In this document: one piece after another, positions 46,384-59,390 of the stretch
Numbering within the stretch: the stretch's first letter is position 1
How the letters are laid out: every line of letters starts with the position of its first letter
Source of the DNA: Gordionus sp. m RMFG-2023
Taxonomy: Eukaryota > Nematomorpha > Gordioida > Chordodea > Parachordodidae
Direction of reading: 5' to 3'
NCBI RefSeq assembly: GCF_954871325.1
Contig: NC_088779.1
Coordinates: forward strand, 885,121 to 949,120
Length of the DNA stretch: 64,000 bases
Made by a program: the position numbers and the translations under genes
The notes under the pieces: generated by a model
Database searches by the model: none
Seen by the model: the letters and a program-made list of their open reading frames with translations, nothing else
What the model was told of the DNA's origin: nothing

Positions 46384-46565
46384 TAGTGTTGTTAGGCTTG
46401 ATTTGAGCCGAATTTTCAATGTTTTTATTTGCAGAAAAATATTCCGCTAGCCTGAAGATTTTTCATAGATGGAACAAAGGTTTGGACATCTATTAGGGAA
46501 ATTTCGAGGCTTAGACAATATTTTTCTGTCTAAAATAATGAGTTAGCCGTTTTTAAACAACACTA
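46384..46565. mobile_element. MITE of the TAGTGTTG family
   Basis: Ends TAGTGTTGTTAGGCTTG and GCCGTTTTTAAACAACACTA; interior GCTAGCCTGAAGATTTTTCA. The flanks GTACAAAC and TTATAAAC agree at six of eight positions. Confidence 0.75.
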
Positions 46566-47029
46566 TTATAAACTCAAAAACAACGATTTGGACAAGTCAA
46601 CGTATAAAATTATATGCGATATAGAACAGCCAAAAAGATAAACCATTTGGACGACAAGCTCTCGATGATAGCCTACTTTAAATTATGGGAAGGCTTCTTA
46701 GAAGAGGGAGAATTAATGATAATTATTCATTATTATTTTATTTGACCTTGTCTTATTTATAACTTTCATGCTTATTTTTGTATAAACTTAATTTGTGGCT
46801 ATTCAAAATTGAATGGATCTTAATTTTATTTTGAAAAAACGATTTTCATATTTATTATTCTAATTGTAAAAGATTTTTATGCATAAATTACAGCGAATAA
46901 AATTTTTTGATATTATAGTTTCTAGTCCAAAATTAGCATTCTTAAACTAAATAAACTTATTTTGGACAATTGAAAATTAAAATTTCCTATTTGGGGCATA
47001 AATAATATTTCTGCAGTGTATTGTTTTGT

Positions 47030-47330
47030 TTTATTGACAACAAGCAATAGATTTATTAAAAGGAATACCCGAGGTAGAGGTATATATGGACGATATAATA
47101 ATTACTACATGGTAATCAATTGGGATTCATAAAATAAATTTGCTAAATATATTTAAAAAACCTTGAAATAAACGATAATTCTTTTTAAAGAAAATATTGA
47201 ATTCTTAGGAAGTACCGTATGCCGAGAGGGAATCTCAACCACAAATAAGAATGTGAGTACAATTTTAGACGTACCGTTATCTAAAAACATCAAAGAAGTT
47301 TTCCTCTCCGTAAACGCGCCACCGCTCCCA
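47030..47330 (+). mobile_element. Ty3/gypsy-type retroelement fossil, downstream piece
   Basis: Contains the reverse transcriptase active-site region (VYMDD-type) near 47078 and the following FLG-type motif near 47207. It corresponds to the part of the domain that comes right after where the piece at 38784-39950 stops, on the same strand. Broken and old; no integrase, RNase H or long terminal repeat recognised after it. Confidence 0.7.
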
Positions 47331-47339
47331 AAATTTTAT

Positions 47340-47560
47340 GCTTGGAGCTAACGAAAAAAAAAATAGTAGGCAGAATTAAGTACTTAGGAGAGTCACTCTG
47401 GATAATAAAGTTAGTTGTAAAGATGAAATGAAAATGAGAATACAAAATGCTTTTTATACGTATATGAAATTATGGAAAACAAAGATGTATCTTCAACTCG
47501 ATAATAATTCCTACATTACTTTACAGAGGCGACATATAAGAAATTAACAAAAATAGAAAA
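47340..47560 (+). pseudogene. Possible LINE reverse-transcriptase thumb fragment
   Basis: A short stretch reading GRIKYLGESL, then SCKDEMKMRIQNAFYTYMKL. KYLG followed by a basic helix is typical of the region after the reverse transcriptase palm in non-LTR elements. Short and without neighbours that confirm it. Confidence 0.35.
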
Positions 47561-47579
47561 TAGATGACTCAAATCCTTT

Positions 47580-50500
47580 ATTAATAATTGTCTCCTTTTC
47601 ATAAATGGTATCTTCTCTCCAAAAATCATCACATATACCTTTGGAAAAACGGCAAATCATACGCTAATAAACATAATATTAAAAAAAACGCTGAATTCAG
47701 TTTCTAGTCCACATAATAAGAAGCTCTGATCACAATCTAGTACACGATGCCATAACATGGCTTTATAAATACAAAATGGAAACAGTACACAAGGTGCAAA
47801 TCATTATGGTACTATAAAACTATAAAAAGATGTGATGGAATTAAATATCAATATGAAGCAATTTATAAAACAAAATAACTGTAAGAAATCTATCAAAAAA
47901 CAATTTCGTATAAAAGAGAGATACTTCAAATAAAACCTCACAATTAAAAATCTCACTTAATCAAATAACTACTATTGTCAAATACATCTCTAGATGATTC
48001 TACGAACTAAAACAAATCATTATAAATGGAATTCAAATGATGCAATATATTAAATTCTATTTTTTTTAAAATTTTTCATGGTAATCAATAAGTCCTCCTA
48101 TATAGATAGTATAAAATTGATTTGTAATCAACTAACACTCACACAAATATATCTAAATTAAAAATTATCCACCCCCCCCCCCCCCCCCTCCCCCCCTTTT
48201 ACTACCCTTAAAGTAATTAAATTATAATATATTTTTTGGGTATAGGTACTTTCATTTTTTTGCCCATCACCTTTTTTTATATTAGACCTATAGACGTATA
48301 AGCAACATTTTTTGAAATGTTGCGCTTTCAAATACCCGCGACTTGCCCACAAATGTATTGAGAGCTCTTCATATTTTACTTTTTCGTCCAAATCAAATTA
48401 GTTCCAATTAGATGGAAATGAGGAAAACTTAGCATAGCTTTGTTGAACTTTCAACGCCAGAGGGCAAAAGTGCTATATATCACGTATCTCAGTAATATAT
48501 TATATAATTGGGTAATAAGATTAATTAATGTATTTATATTGATTTGTGAAAGATATAAACTGACGAAATTAATTACAAAGAGTTAATTAAATTATTCATT
48601 GTTTTCATGACCATCACAATTGTTTTGTTGATGGTACATATTTTTAATATTGTACCTTCAAGACAATAGATCATGATCATGTGTTCCAACTTATTTTATT
48701 TTACTATAAATCAACTTATTTTAAAATTTTTTTGTAGTAGCTGAAATCAAATTGTTAATTTTTTTTATTTTAGTACTTTTATTACAATAAAATGTTACTT
48801 TTATCACCGTTCAAAAAATTGATTTAACCATGAATTTTTATTTTTCGAATTTAAATACTAAAACCATTTTTTAATATTCGATTAATTAATCTCAAATATG
48901 TTTTTAAAGTGATTTTCTACTTTTATTAAAAAAAAAAATATGTATAAAAGAAGAATTTTTTGATAATGATCTGAACCTAATAAAAATTTATTTATATTTT
49001 GATACTTAATAAAAAAATATTTTTTATTCTAATATATAATATTCTGGAATAGAACTATAATTTCAGTTATTAATATCATTTTTTGGTCCTTCTTAGAGCA
49101 ATTTATTAGAACTATTTTTATAAATAACATTTGAGGCTAATAAAAATTATCACCCTAACCTCCCCCCCCCCCCCCTATTTTCAAACAATGCATATAATAT
49201 GCTACTATAAATAATAAATAAAAGAAAAAAATTAGCTAATAAGGATATTTTTTTGCAATATTTCACGGAGTTATAAAAAAAAAATTAAGTTTGGACAGTC
49301 TCAATAATAAAAATTGAAAAAATAAAATTGTATTTACAAAAAGTTAGCTTAGACAATGCTGCCCTAAATGGGTCTAAAGTTATCTAACTTATTTTTACCA
49401 GCTCTTTTAAAAATCTTGATTAAGCCAATGATTGGGTACCTGGCTCCGCCTATCCCTTGATTGTATATCTCAAACACCTGTGGTAAATCAAGTTCACAAA
49501 ATGGCTAATTCCAGCCAACTTTGTAGAACCTTTGCGCGGGTCGAATGTAAAGTACAAAATTTCTTATATAAATGTTATATAATATGTCAATAATATTTTA
49601 ATATTAATTTAATACATTATAATACTGAATTATATAACAATATATAAATTATTTCAAATTACAGATTTTATTCCTTTTATAAATAAAAAGGAAGTTAATA
49701 TAATTTAAATATAAAAAATTATATGTTCAGCCAAAGCTATAACCAGATACATAATATTTAGCAATAAATATTTATCCTAAATTTATAATCATTTAAAAAA
49801 ATATAATTTTAATATTATATAACAAATATTTAAAAAAATCATACTTTTCTATAAAATAATTCTTTTGAAAATTTTATAAATTAATAAATTACCCTGATAA
49901 TGATTTCCAAAAGTTATAATGGAGATTTTATTTAATTTTAAAACGAATATTTTAATTTAAGTGGATAATCAGGTGTATTCTTTGTTGCGAAATTTAAAAT
50001 TTTGAAAATCTTAAACAATAAAGTGTTTTTAATTGAAAAGTTATACTTCAATTAAGCCTAATAAAGATAACCTAAGGTATGATAATTTTTGTTTTCTACT
50101 TAACTTCAAATATATATAATAATTTATGTTTATTTATAACTTTAGTTCTTCTATTTTGTAATAACGGTCAAATAAATGATGATTTCAAGTCCATCAAGTA
50201 AATTTTCCATTTTTATTATTTCTTTTTATATATTTAGTGATTATATTAAATAGATATCATAAATATCCCTTTATAATAATTTATTCATCATAGTGCATAA
50301 TAATTGATTAAAAATTATTAACTAAAAAATTTTCAAGACAAATTTGTTAAGTTATACAATTTATCGAAGACATTTTATCACTAGACTTATAAAATAAATT
50401 GATAATGCGTAAGTCTTAATCATGATCTTTTTAATATAATATTTTCAAAAAAATTATTCAGTCCATTAGGTTGTGTAATTGAATTTACAGAGTTGAATTT

Positions 50501-51569
50501 AATCTTTAACAGGGTCTAACTTAAATTGGGCATAATAGTTCTTGGCTAAAATATTGGTCTAACTGTTTTAAAAAGTTTACTATTAAATTAAAAAGTATTC
50601 ATTCTCCCTAATATAAGATGTATTTGTAAATTATATCTTTCAGTTTCAATGATATAAACATTAATATACTACTTTGTCAAGTATTGTCTTAGTCAACTAA
50701 GCAACTCTTAAAATATAGATAAGTGGCTAAAGGTTTCTCTGTATTTACTAATTTATTTAATTACTTTTTCAAATCTGGTATCAATGGTGATAATGTGAAT
50801 GAATTAAACACAATAAATATTAAATATTGGTGCTAATTTATAAAAAAATTTTTATGTTTGCATCTTATTTAAAACTGGATAATGGCATTAGTTTAAACTA
50901 GCAAGTTTATTATAATGTTAAAGCCTAGTAAATATGCAAACAATTTATTCTATCATTGCCAACTACATCAATGTGACTATCCACTTTCCCCCAAATTTTT
51001 TTTATAAGCTTAAGACATTTTTGGCCATCACAATCATTCAATAAATTGAATTTTTCATTTGAGAAATTATTAAACAATAAAAGATTAACACTATTCATGA
51101 AAAGGATGTAAGGCTGGGTTTATATTAAAATATATATGTTACTGTGTGTGTTTGAATCTGATCTTACAATATAAAGTGTATATTGGACCAAAAATATCAA
51201 TTAAAGTTAATATTTTTTAATTTATCTTCAATGTTTAATGGCAGTTTTTCAGGGTTAACCAAGGTCATTATCCCCTCTGATCACTCTTAACTCCATTTTT
51301 TTGTGGTCCTGCAGCTTGAAAAATGTATTTACTTTTATAAAAATGTAATTTGTTATATGCTCTAAGTTACATTTTAAAAATGTTTGCAGAATTAAATGCG
51401 TAAAGCTAGTAAAGCTTAAAAAAAACTACTAATAAACATATATAGCTAAAAAAAATATAATTAACATATGACTTAAGTGTAAATGTAAATAGGTATTTGA
51501 TAAAACAACTTATTTAATCCAATATACATATCAAGAGAATAATCAGATAAGAAACAAAAAATTGTTCCA
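47580..51569. other. AT-rich DNA, homopolymer C runs, no supported gene
   Basis: C-runs at about 48168-48188 and 49160-49173. AGCCAGGTACCC (reverse of about 49433-49444) resembles the terminus at 45737 in inverted orientation. A small exon-like segment at 50149-50198 (acceptor AACTTTAG, donor GTAAAT, reading NNGQINDDFKSI) has no clear partners. The frame at 48158-48391 is unsupported. Confidence 0.35.
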
Positions 51570-51648
51570 ATGACCAATTTCTTTAAAAAAGTTTTGGATT
51601 TAAACACTGTATGTAAGCTGTTTACGGACTCCACTGCTCCAGAAGAAG
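51570..51648 (+). CDS. Probable first coding exon of an unidentified gene
   Basis: An ATG opens 26 codons reading MTNFFKKVLDL and ending in LFTDSTAPEE, followed by a good splice donor (GAAG/GTAGTA) in phase 1. The balanced amino-acid composition stands out from the surrounding AT-rich noise. A possible second exon starts after GAATGAG at 51701 (ILWYLEIIKV), but I could not establish it. The rest of the gene is not identified and may lie beyond transposons downstream. I do not recognise the family. Confidence 0.4.
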
Positions 51649-52042
51649 GTAGTAATATATTATCAGTTATTTATGTAGCATTTGAATTTTGAATGAGGAA
51701 TCTTATGGTACTTGGAAATCATTAAAGTTTGTTGCAAGTTTGATTTTGACGATCAATGAAAGTTAAGAAGCCAATCATTATTTTATCTCGGTATCACTTA
51801 CTGGAAAAGAATATTAAAAATTTTGGATAATTATTGCTAAAAAATGTTGCATTGTCATTTCAAAGTCAAAATTGAACAATTTATTATATCCCTTTTCCCC
51901 AGCCCGATTAATGTAGCATTAAGGTAAATAGTATAAACAATACTTTAGTGAGAGCCATTTTACTTTTCACCAGTCTTTAAATATTATTAGAACTATGTCC
52001 CCATCACTATCTTTCCTTCTATTGTAAATCTTGAGCGATTTA

Positions 52043-52166
52043 AGGCCTCATTTATAGTAGCTCGCCATCGCTGGATATTTTTTTCCAAACGCGGACAAAT
52101 TATAGGTATCGAAAAAATACGCGGTGACGCGTATCCGAACGATACGCGCCTGCTCTAAACGAGACT
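52043..52166. mobile_element. PIF/Harbinger-like MITE, 124 bp
   Basis: Ends AGGCCTCATTTATAG and CTCTAAACGAGACT are inverted repeats, flanked by TTA on both sides (52040-52042 and 52167-52169), the Harbinger target duplication. The interior is GC-richer (ATACGCGGTGACGCGTATCC). Confidence 0.7.
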
Positions 52167-52169
52167 TTA

Positions 52170-54400
52170 GGTTGGCTACTGCCCAACGCCGTGTAGTAGT
52201 TATTAAAGGGTCGGTCCGAAGTCCCGCGGACTGAGCAAAATGTTTTTCTAACCTGACCGGAACACTTGTGCAAATGCCTTGCCTTAAGTTCGCGAACTTT
52301 TTAAAACTCAGAATCGAGAAAATTTACGTCTCTAAAAATATTGCGGAAGAGGGCCGCGAAAACCTGTAACAATATTATTTTAAGGGCCCAAGTTCGGAAA
52401 ACGCGTTCAAAGATTTCCACGGTTAGTGCTGATACCTCAGGTAATTCTCACTTATTTTGCTTATTTAACTAAAAGATACTTCTAAAAATTGATTTCAGAA
52501 AAGATCAATTATTAATAATTCTATCTTCTACTACATAATCATAAAAAAATAAGATGTTTAAAATCTTTTAAATAGCTTAAGGAAGATAAATATTTTGTAT
52601 CCCCCCCCCCCCATAATCATTATGATTATTTTGCTCCATTCATTCGAAACTAGAAAACCGAAAGATGTAGAAGGAATGCAAAACTTTGATTTTTACCGAC
52701 TGGCCACTTTTTAAAAAAAAATAAATATTAATTAAATTAATTTAATAAAGATTTTATTAAATGATTAATTAACTTCAGCCGGCATTTATTGGAGAATCAT
52801 AATAAGATTTGTTTATTTTTTTTTTAAAATTTAAAAACATTTTTTTTAAAAAAATAAATAAATACAATTTTTTTAAGGAATAAAAAGAAAAACGTAATAA
52901 TTTAAAAAAACATTTGAAAAAATAATAAAAGAAAAATGTAATAATTAAAAACATTTTTAAAAATAAAATAAATAGAATTTTTAAGGAAATAAAAAGAAAG
53001 GCGTAATTAACAGAACATGCGGAAGTCGAAATTTCTGACCTGACCCAAATTTTATGAGATTTTTCGGCTCGGGTTAGGGTCTGCTTGTCTATCCGAAAGT
53101 CGCTTATCACTGCGTTCGATTAAACGAACTCGGGACCGATTCAAGAAAGGTTTTCCACAGGTAACGATCACCGGAACGGGAATACAACATTTTTGCAATT
53201 CCTAAAGTAAAGTAGGAAACCGGAAACACATAAAATATAACGAGTGTCCCCAAACCCAATCCCCTCTATCAAGTTCTATAAAATCATTTTTTTTTTAAAA
53301 ATTTTGTTCAGAAATGGCGATTCTTAAATATATATATATTTTTATATTAATTATTTGATTTTATAAATAATATTTTAATGTATTAAATCAAAATGCTATA
53401 TTGCGACAATTTTTTTATTAAATGAGAAAGATATTGAACTAATTTATTTATATACCTTTTAAAATATAATTTTATGTTATACTAAAATGTACTTAAATAT
53501 AGTTTAAAAAAAAATGAAGATATCATGTGTCATATAGTGATATGATAAGTGATATTATGTATACCAAACCAAGCCATCCTCAATTATCGAAGCGTAAAAA
53601 AAATAATTAACGAATATAATTATTTTTAATAAAAAAAATTGATTATTAATTAACAGAATAACTCTCTATGAATAGATGTAATCTAATCTATATAAGATCT
53701 ATATATATATATATATATATTTGTATGTATTCTATGGGTAAAAGGCTTCTTTATAACCCTCTTTATTTTAGCTATTGCCTTTTTTATTAATTAATTAATG
53801 ATGATAAATTTTTTTTTTTACAAAAATTTCGGTTAAAAAATATTGTTATAATTGCTTCATATAATAAGAGATGTACGGATTCAATTACGGTATTCGGGTG
53901 CGAATTTAAATTTCTCTCCTATCCGGCCGGGTTTATTAACTCGAACTAAAAGGTTTATATATATACATACATACATTGGGTTACTAATTGATTTTTACCA
54001 TTCTTTAAACGCTTTAGATATATGGGGGAAAAATTAATGTAAAAATCGATTACAGATCAGGTTAAGATTATTTTATTATAAATCCGGCCGGATATCGCTA
54101 CCGGTTACAATATCCGATACACAACCTTTTTTTTTGAATATATATTAATTTATATTACCTCTTCCTAAATGTTGATTTCCCTCAGTCCAGGTCTGTAACT
54201 TCTGAGCCATAGCTGCCCACTTCAAAAAATTGATGATATTTTTCTTTGTTGTGTTATTATCAACTTTAAATATATATGAAAAAAGATAAAAAATAATAAA
54301 ATGTTGAGAAGGGATTTTTGATCTCATTTTTCCGGCTCCTTAGTGCATCATATTTGCATGAGATTTTTTTTTATGCTCCTTATTATCATTCTTAACGAAT
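52170..54400. other. Non-coding DNA
   Basis: 52170-52440 is unusually GC-rich (GGGTCGGTCCGAAGTCCC, AACCTGACCGGAACACTTG) and may be decayed transposon sequence, as may 53000-53220. Around 53866-54125, ATGTACGGATTCAATTACGG and TACAATATCCGATACACAAC are a weak inverted pair. No gene supported. Confidence 0.35.
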
Positions 54401-54404
54401 AATG

Positions 54405-54578
54405 ATCCGATTTTTAAATCCGCCTAACCGAATATTTTAGCCAGAAAAGTATCGCCCCGAACCTCGAGACTTCGCTAATAGATGTCCTGGCCTTCGTGGC
54501 ACCTGTCAGCAAAATCTTCAGGCTTGCGTAATATTTTTCTAGACAAAATATCTAGTTTAGCCGTTTAACTACACTACA
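54405..54578. mobile_element. Degraded MITE, TAGTGTTG family
   Basis: Interior AGCAAAATCTTCAGGCTTGC and right end TAGCCGTTTAACTACACTA identify it; the left end is diverged. Confidence 0.6.
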
Positions 54579-54589
54579 TTCTGATACTT

Positions 54590-55250
54590 AGGATCCTTCA
54601 TTTTAAATAAAAATTGAGAAAAAACTAATAGACATTCGTTATAAAGAACCTATTGATTGATATTATTGGCGCGAAAAAAAACCTGCCAATTATTGATTTG
54701 AAAAATCAAATCAATAATTAATTTTTATCGCATACGATATTATAAAAATATAGGGGGGGGGCGTGTGAAAAAAAGGTTTCCTTAGCATGATTAATAATTT
54801 GTTCAAAAATAAAAGAATAAAAATGGCTTTTAACCGATCAGGGGATAAATGGACCAGGGAAATTTGGGGTTGAATGATTCAGACCGCTTTTTAATTTATT
54901 TATTTTTACCTACCGCCATTTTGATTGTATAAGATCCTTCATTTGAAAAAAATGGAGAAAAAATTATTTTCGGACATTCGTTAGATATGACTCATTGAAT
55001 TAATATTATGGGCGCGAAAAAAATACAAACGCGCAAAACAAAGCGATTTATTGATTTAAAATCAAATCAATATTTCAAAAAAATTATAGATAAGGTACAT
55101 GAATCAATAATTTTTCCAAAAAAAAAGAAGGTTTAAACCGATCAGGGGATGAATGGACCAGAGAAATTTGGGGTTGAATGATTTAGTCCGCTTTTTATTT
55201 TATTTTTTTCTCTCTAATTTTTTATTTTAATATTATCACGTTTTCTGGAC
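54590..55250. repeat. Diverged tandem duplication, unit about 330 bp
   Basis: Both halves start with GGATCCTTCATTTTAAAT/AGATCCTTCATTTGAAAA, contain GGCGCGAAAAAAA, a hairpin around TTGATTTGATTTTTC-like sequence, and end with ACCGATCAGGGGATRAATGG then GAAATTTGGGGTTGAATGAT. Units at about 54590-54930 and 54935-55250. Non-coding. The first unit holds an extra G-run near 54749. Confidence 0.8.
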
Positions 55251-55548
55251 AGGGCACGAAACAATATTTTTATTTTATAAAATAAAATGAAAAATAAATA
55301 AATAAATCAATAAAAAAAAAATATAAAAATCGTAACGGAACAAATATAATGATAATTAATCATTTTATATTTTTTTAGTTTTTCAGTTCTTCAGTGTGGG
55401 ACATTTTTTAAAAAATATTTATTTTCCTCGTCCGAGTATGTGGATATTTAATTTACTTTTATTTGTTTTAAATAATAAAAACAAAAGTGAATATTTAATT
55501 TGGGGGAAGACCCTTAGAAGTTGAATTTTTTTTTAGATCCGATCCATT

Positions 55549-55628
55549 TCTTTTCATTTCTTTCTTTCTTACTATCTTTCTTTCTTTCATTTCTTTCTTT
55601 TCTACTATCTTTCTTTCTTTCTTTCTTA
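55549..55628. repeat. (TTTC)n microsatellite, imperfect
   Basis: TTTC units interrupted by ACTATC. Confidence 0.9.
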
Positions 55629-56506
55629 TCGAATTTCATTTGGGATTCTAAGATTTAGTCAAATTAAGGGCTTGCCCGAATATATCGAGAGCCGAAATTG
55701 GACAAGTTTTACTGTATATTTAAAAACAAGTTGACTGGTCAATATCCGGTTATTTAAATTAAACGAGTTTTTTTAAAAAGAGACGATCCCGGACCGGTTC
55801 CCAATAATGGATTCTTTACATCTCTTATTATATCGCAATCCGACCCTGGTTTTTTTAAAGAAATTTTTTTTGTTTGTAAACAAGTTTCAGAGAAAAATAT
55901 GAGAAAGGAAATGAATGTCATATGATCCATCACGTGATTATTAAACTGAAGCTAATTGTTATATTTTGATTTTAATTTTACGATCCCAACTTCTTAATTT
56001 TTATTGTCGTTATTTTTAAGTCAGGCTCAGATTTGTAATTAGTAAATAAAAAAAAGATAATAATTTAGCGGGTCACCCTATTTTGAACGATTTTTTTTTT
56101 AACAAATATTGATATGACCGGACAGGGCTGATAACATCTGCTGCGATGAATCTGATTTTTTTTTTTGCGTAAGCGATAATATATTAAGATATAGGTTCTA
56201 GACCAACGTGCTTAGGATAAGATGAGAAAGAGATATAACTATCCAACAAATAGATTAGAACAGCTATATTGTTAAAATCGCTTAAGAAGCTAAAAATTTT
56301 GTTCGATAACTTTTCTAAGTTCACTACGTAATCTTAACAAATTCTAATGATTCTAATGCAGAGATATGTCTAGTTGATAATCCTATAATAGTTATAGTGA
56401 ATTTATCTCCGAGTTAACCCCTTAAATAACAATAAAGTTTAATATCCGTTTTCCGGTCCTTGAAAATTTAAGCCAAATTTTATTTGATACGAATAATTGA
56501 TATTTC

Positions 56507-56730
<224 letters not shown>

Positions 56731-57306
56731 TGTAATTATAATTAGTGATAGTGAAGAAGTAGAAATAAAGAATTTTAGAAATCTCTTTAATATTATCATT
56801 TATTTAATGGAATATTTAAATATTGATCAAACTCAGATCCTTTTGAGCTAATAAATCAATCATTATTTTTTTCCGATTATATCTCGGGGCATCTTTATTT
56901 GTATATTATTATTATATATTTATTATCTATAATATAATGATTTTTCTTTCTCTTTGTCAAATTTGATATGTATTTGTTTGCGACAACATTGTCGTGATAA
57001 ATAACCACACTGTTTAATGTTAACATTTTTTTGAGAGGATATTTTTTGGTGAACGCTTGATTTATTTATGAGGTGGGGGAATGGGGGAAATCAAATTATT
57101 ATTTATTTTAAAAAATTTTTTTTTAAACCATTTGATTTGGGATTGGATTTGGACCAATTCCTTAGGGTTTATGTCTTCAAACCCCCCCAGAAAAAACATC
57201 TGTTTTAATCAAATAAAAATCGTTTTGAGAGCATATGTTTTTTTTTCTGTTTCCCCTTATTGATCATGTCCAGTAGTGCCACATATTCAAAGATAGGCAT
57301 CGACAT

Positions 57307-57618
57307 CAATGACATATAATAATATTCTAGACTGACGTTGCATTCATAATAAAGGCATATGAGAGAGTCGTTGGATGCAAATCAGTTGGACCCGCCATTT
57401 TGGTAACCCATATAGTAATTATTCTCGTGTTAAAAACTAATATTAAAATTGATAACTTGCTTTCTCGTTATCTCGATGATCAGACAATTCTCTAATAAAG
57501 TTTGCATCAGTGATAAAATTTTTTAATAATGGTAATCAAAATGGCGTCCCCAGCTGTTTTTCAGTGAAGTACACTTTTAATGAATGCATTGTCAGTCTAG
57601 GTTAATTGTATGTCATTG
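57307..57618. mobile_element. MITE, CAATGACAT ends, copy B
   Basis: Ends CAATGACATATAATAATATT and AATTGTATGTCATTG; flanks ATCGACAT (57299-57306) and ATTGACAT (57619-57626), one mismatch in eight. Carries CTAGACTGACG arms and GACCCGCCATTTTGGTAACC / AAAATGGCGTCC internal motifs. 312 bp. Confidence 0.9.
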
Positions 57619-57944
57619 ATTGACATCATCAAAAAGAGTTAGAAATCATCTATAACCCCCACCCATATTTTTCAAAATATTGTAAACATATTTATAAAAA
57701 AATGATACCCCTAACTACATCCATCCCCCTTTTTTTACCGAAAAAATTAAATAAAAACAGACATTGTGTATGACAAATCTTGAGATGAATGTCAAAATAT
57801 TGTGTATTTTTTTTTGGGAATTTTTTTAAAAATATTCCAAGGGAAACTTCTAGAACAGGAAGAAGAAAATTTTTCGAAAGGGGTGAAATGAATCGCTGCT
57901 CACATACTTAACTAACATTATCTATCGGATGAACCGCAGAGGTC

Positions 57945-58125
57945 AAAGCGAAGGCCAGCCCGTAGTTATTACTAACCGGCTCGGTTTTTTAAAAAGAGTG
58001 CCAAATATTCTAGCCAAGAAAAGGGTTGGGAGATTTATTAGCAGTAATCTCGCGGTTCTAAGCGATATCATTTTGGCTAAATTGTTAATTTCAAATCCGC
58101 TAAAATCGGGCCGTTTAAACGCTTG
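57945..58125. mobile_element. Degraded MITE next to copy C
   Basis: AACCGGCTCGGTTTTTTAAA and AATCGGGCCGTTTAAACG are inverted and recall the TAGTGTTG family, with TATTCTAGCCAAGAAAAGG inside. It abuts the CAATGACAT element that starts at 58136. Confidence 0.45.
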
Positions 58126-58135
58126 TAATTTTAAC

Positions 58136-58474
58136 CAATGACGTATATAATACCTAGACTGACGATTCGTTCATTAAAATGCATTTTTTGAGCGTCGATA
58201 AAAGCAAAATCAGCTGGATCCGCCATTTTGGTAATACGTATAGTAATTATTCTCATGTTAGAAAACTGCTATTTAAATCGATAACTTGCTTCCTTATTAT
58301 CTCGATGATAGGGTATTATTTATATAAAGTTTGCATCAGATATGGGAATAAATTAGGCTCTCGTTTAAAATTTTAATAATGATTAATGTAACCAAGATGG
58401 CGTCTCCAGCTGATTTGCACCGATGTTCACTTTTAGTGAATGAATCGTCAGTCTAGGTATTATATATGTCATTG
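58136..58474. mobile_element. MITE, CAATGACAT ends, copy C
   Basis: Ends CAATGACGTATATAATACC and TATTATATATGTCATTG, with ATTCGTTCATTAAAATGC arms and GGATCCGCCATTTTGGTAA / AACCAAGATGGCGTCTCC internal motifs. Target flanks are too diverged to call. Confidence 0.8.
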
Positions 58475-59390
58475 ATACGAACATACCATTGAAACAAATA
58501 TGAAATACAATATAAATGTATAAAAATAGGTCTTTCCAGGGGTTCGGTGCAGGTTCGAATTACAGAATTCTTAAAGGTCGAGGTTCGGTTTGAATTCCTT
58601 TAACTGAAGGTATAGCATTTTTAAAAAAATATTCTCCGCCCGCCTATTTATTAAACCCCGTTCAATTTTTTTTTGGTTAGTAGGGGCAGTTGGCTAATTT
58701 TTCTATATTTTTAGCCGTTTAAGGCCAATTTATAGCCGATTAAAAAAAAATCTCGGTTAAAACAAGTTTTTAGCCACTAAAAATTATCATTTTAAAGCCT
58801 CGCGGTTTTTTTCTTCGTTATTAAAATTTTTAAGTCCGACCGGGATTTTTAAAATCGTAATATTTGGCGACTCGGGCCGGGCCGGGTCGGGTTTACGGGT
58901 CTCAGCGAATAATTATATAAAATAAATTTTATCATTTAAACTTAAATAATAAAAAAAAAATTTTCTTTTTACGGTTTTTTACCAATTATATTTCAATTAA
59001 TTAGTTATTTTATTATATTATTTAATAAAAAAAATATAAAAAATTATTGATCGGAGTTCGTCTCCAAATATATCGATTCCCCCCATTCTTCGCCATTAAA
59101 AGTATGTGTGATTGGCAAAAATTGAAACAAAATTTTTGTAATTTTCATAAATTTGTCATAATTTTTTCTGTCTAAAAACTTTTAAAAAAATAAATATAAT
59201 AATAAACAACTGAATTATTATTATTTCTTTTATATAAAATAAAATATTAAATAATAAAAATATAATAATATTATTTTTATTAATCTAAAATTAAAAATCT
59301 AAATTTAAAAACTTATATTTTTTTTTATGAAATAATTTTTTACTTAAATCCTCTAAAAAAACATATAAATACTTTTGAGATTAAAAAAAA
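58475..59390. other. Spacer with GC-rich transposon-end fragments
   Basis: CCAGGGGTTCGGTGCAGGTT at about 58538 and GACTCGGGCCGGGCCGGG at about 58869 resemble ends of the GC-rich hAT families but do not form a matched pair. The rest is AT-rich. The promoter of the gene at 59391 should lie at the right edge. Confidence 0.4.
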
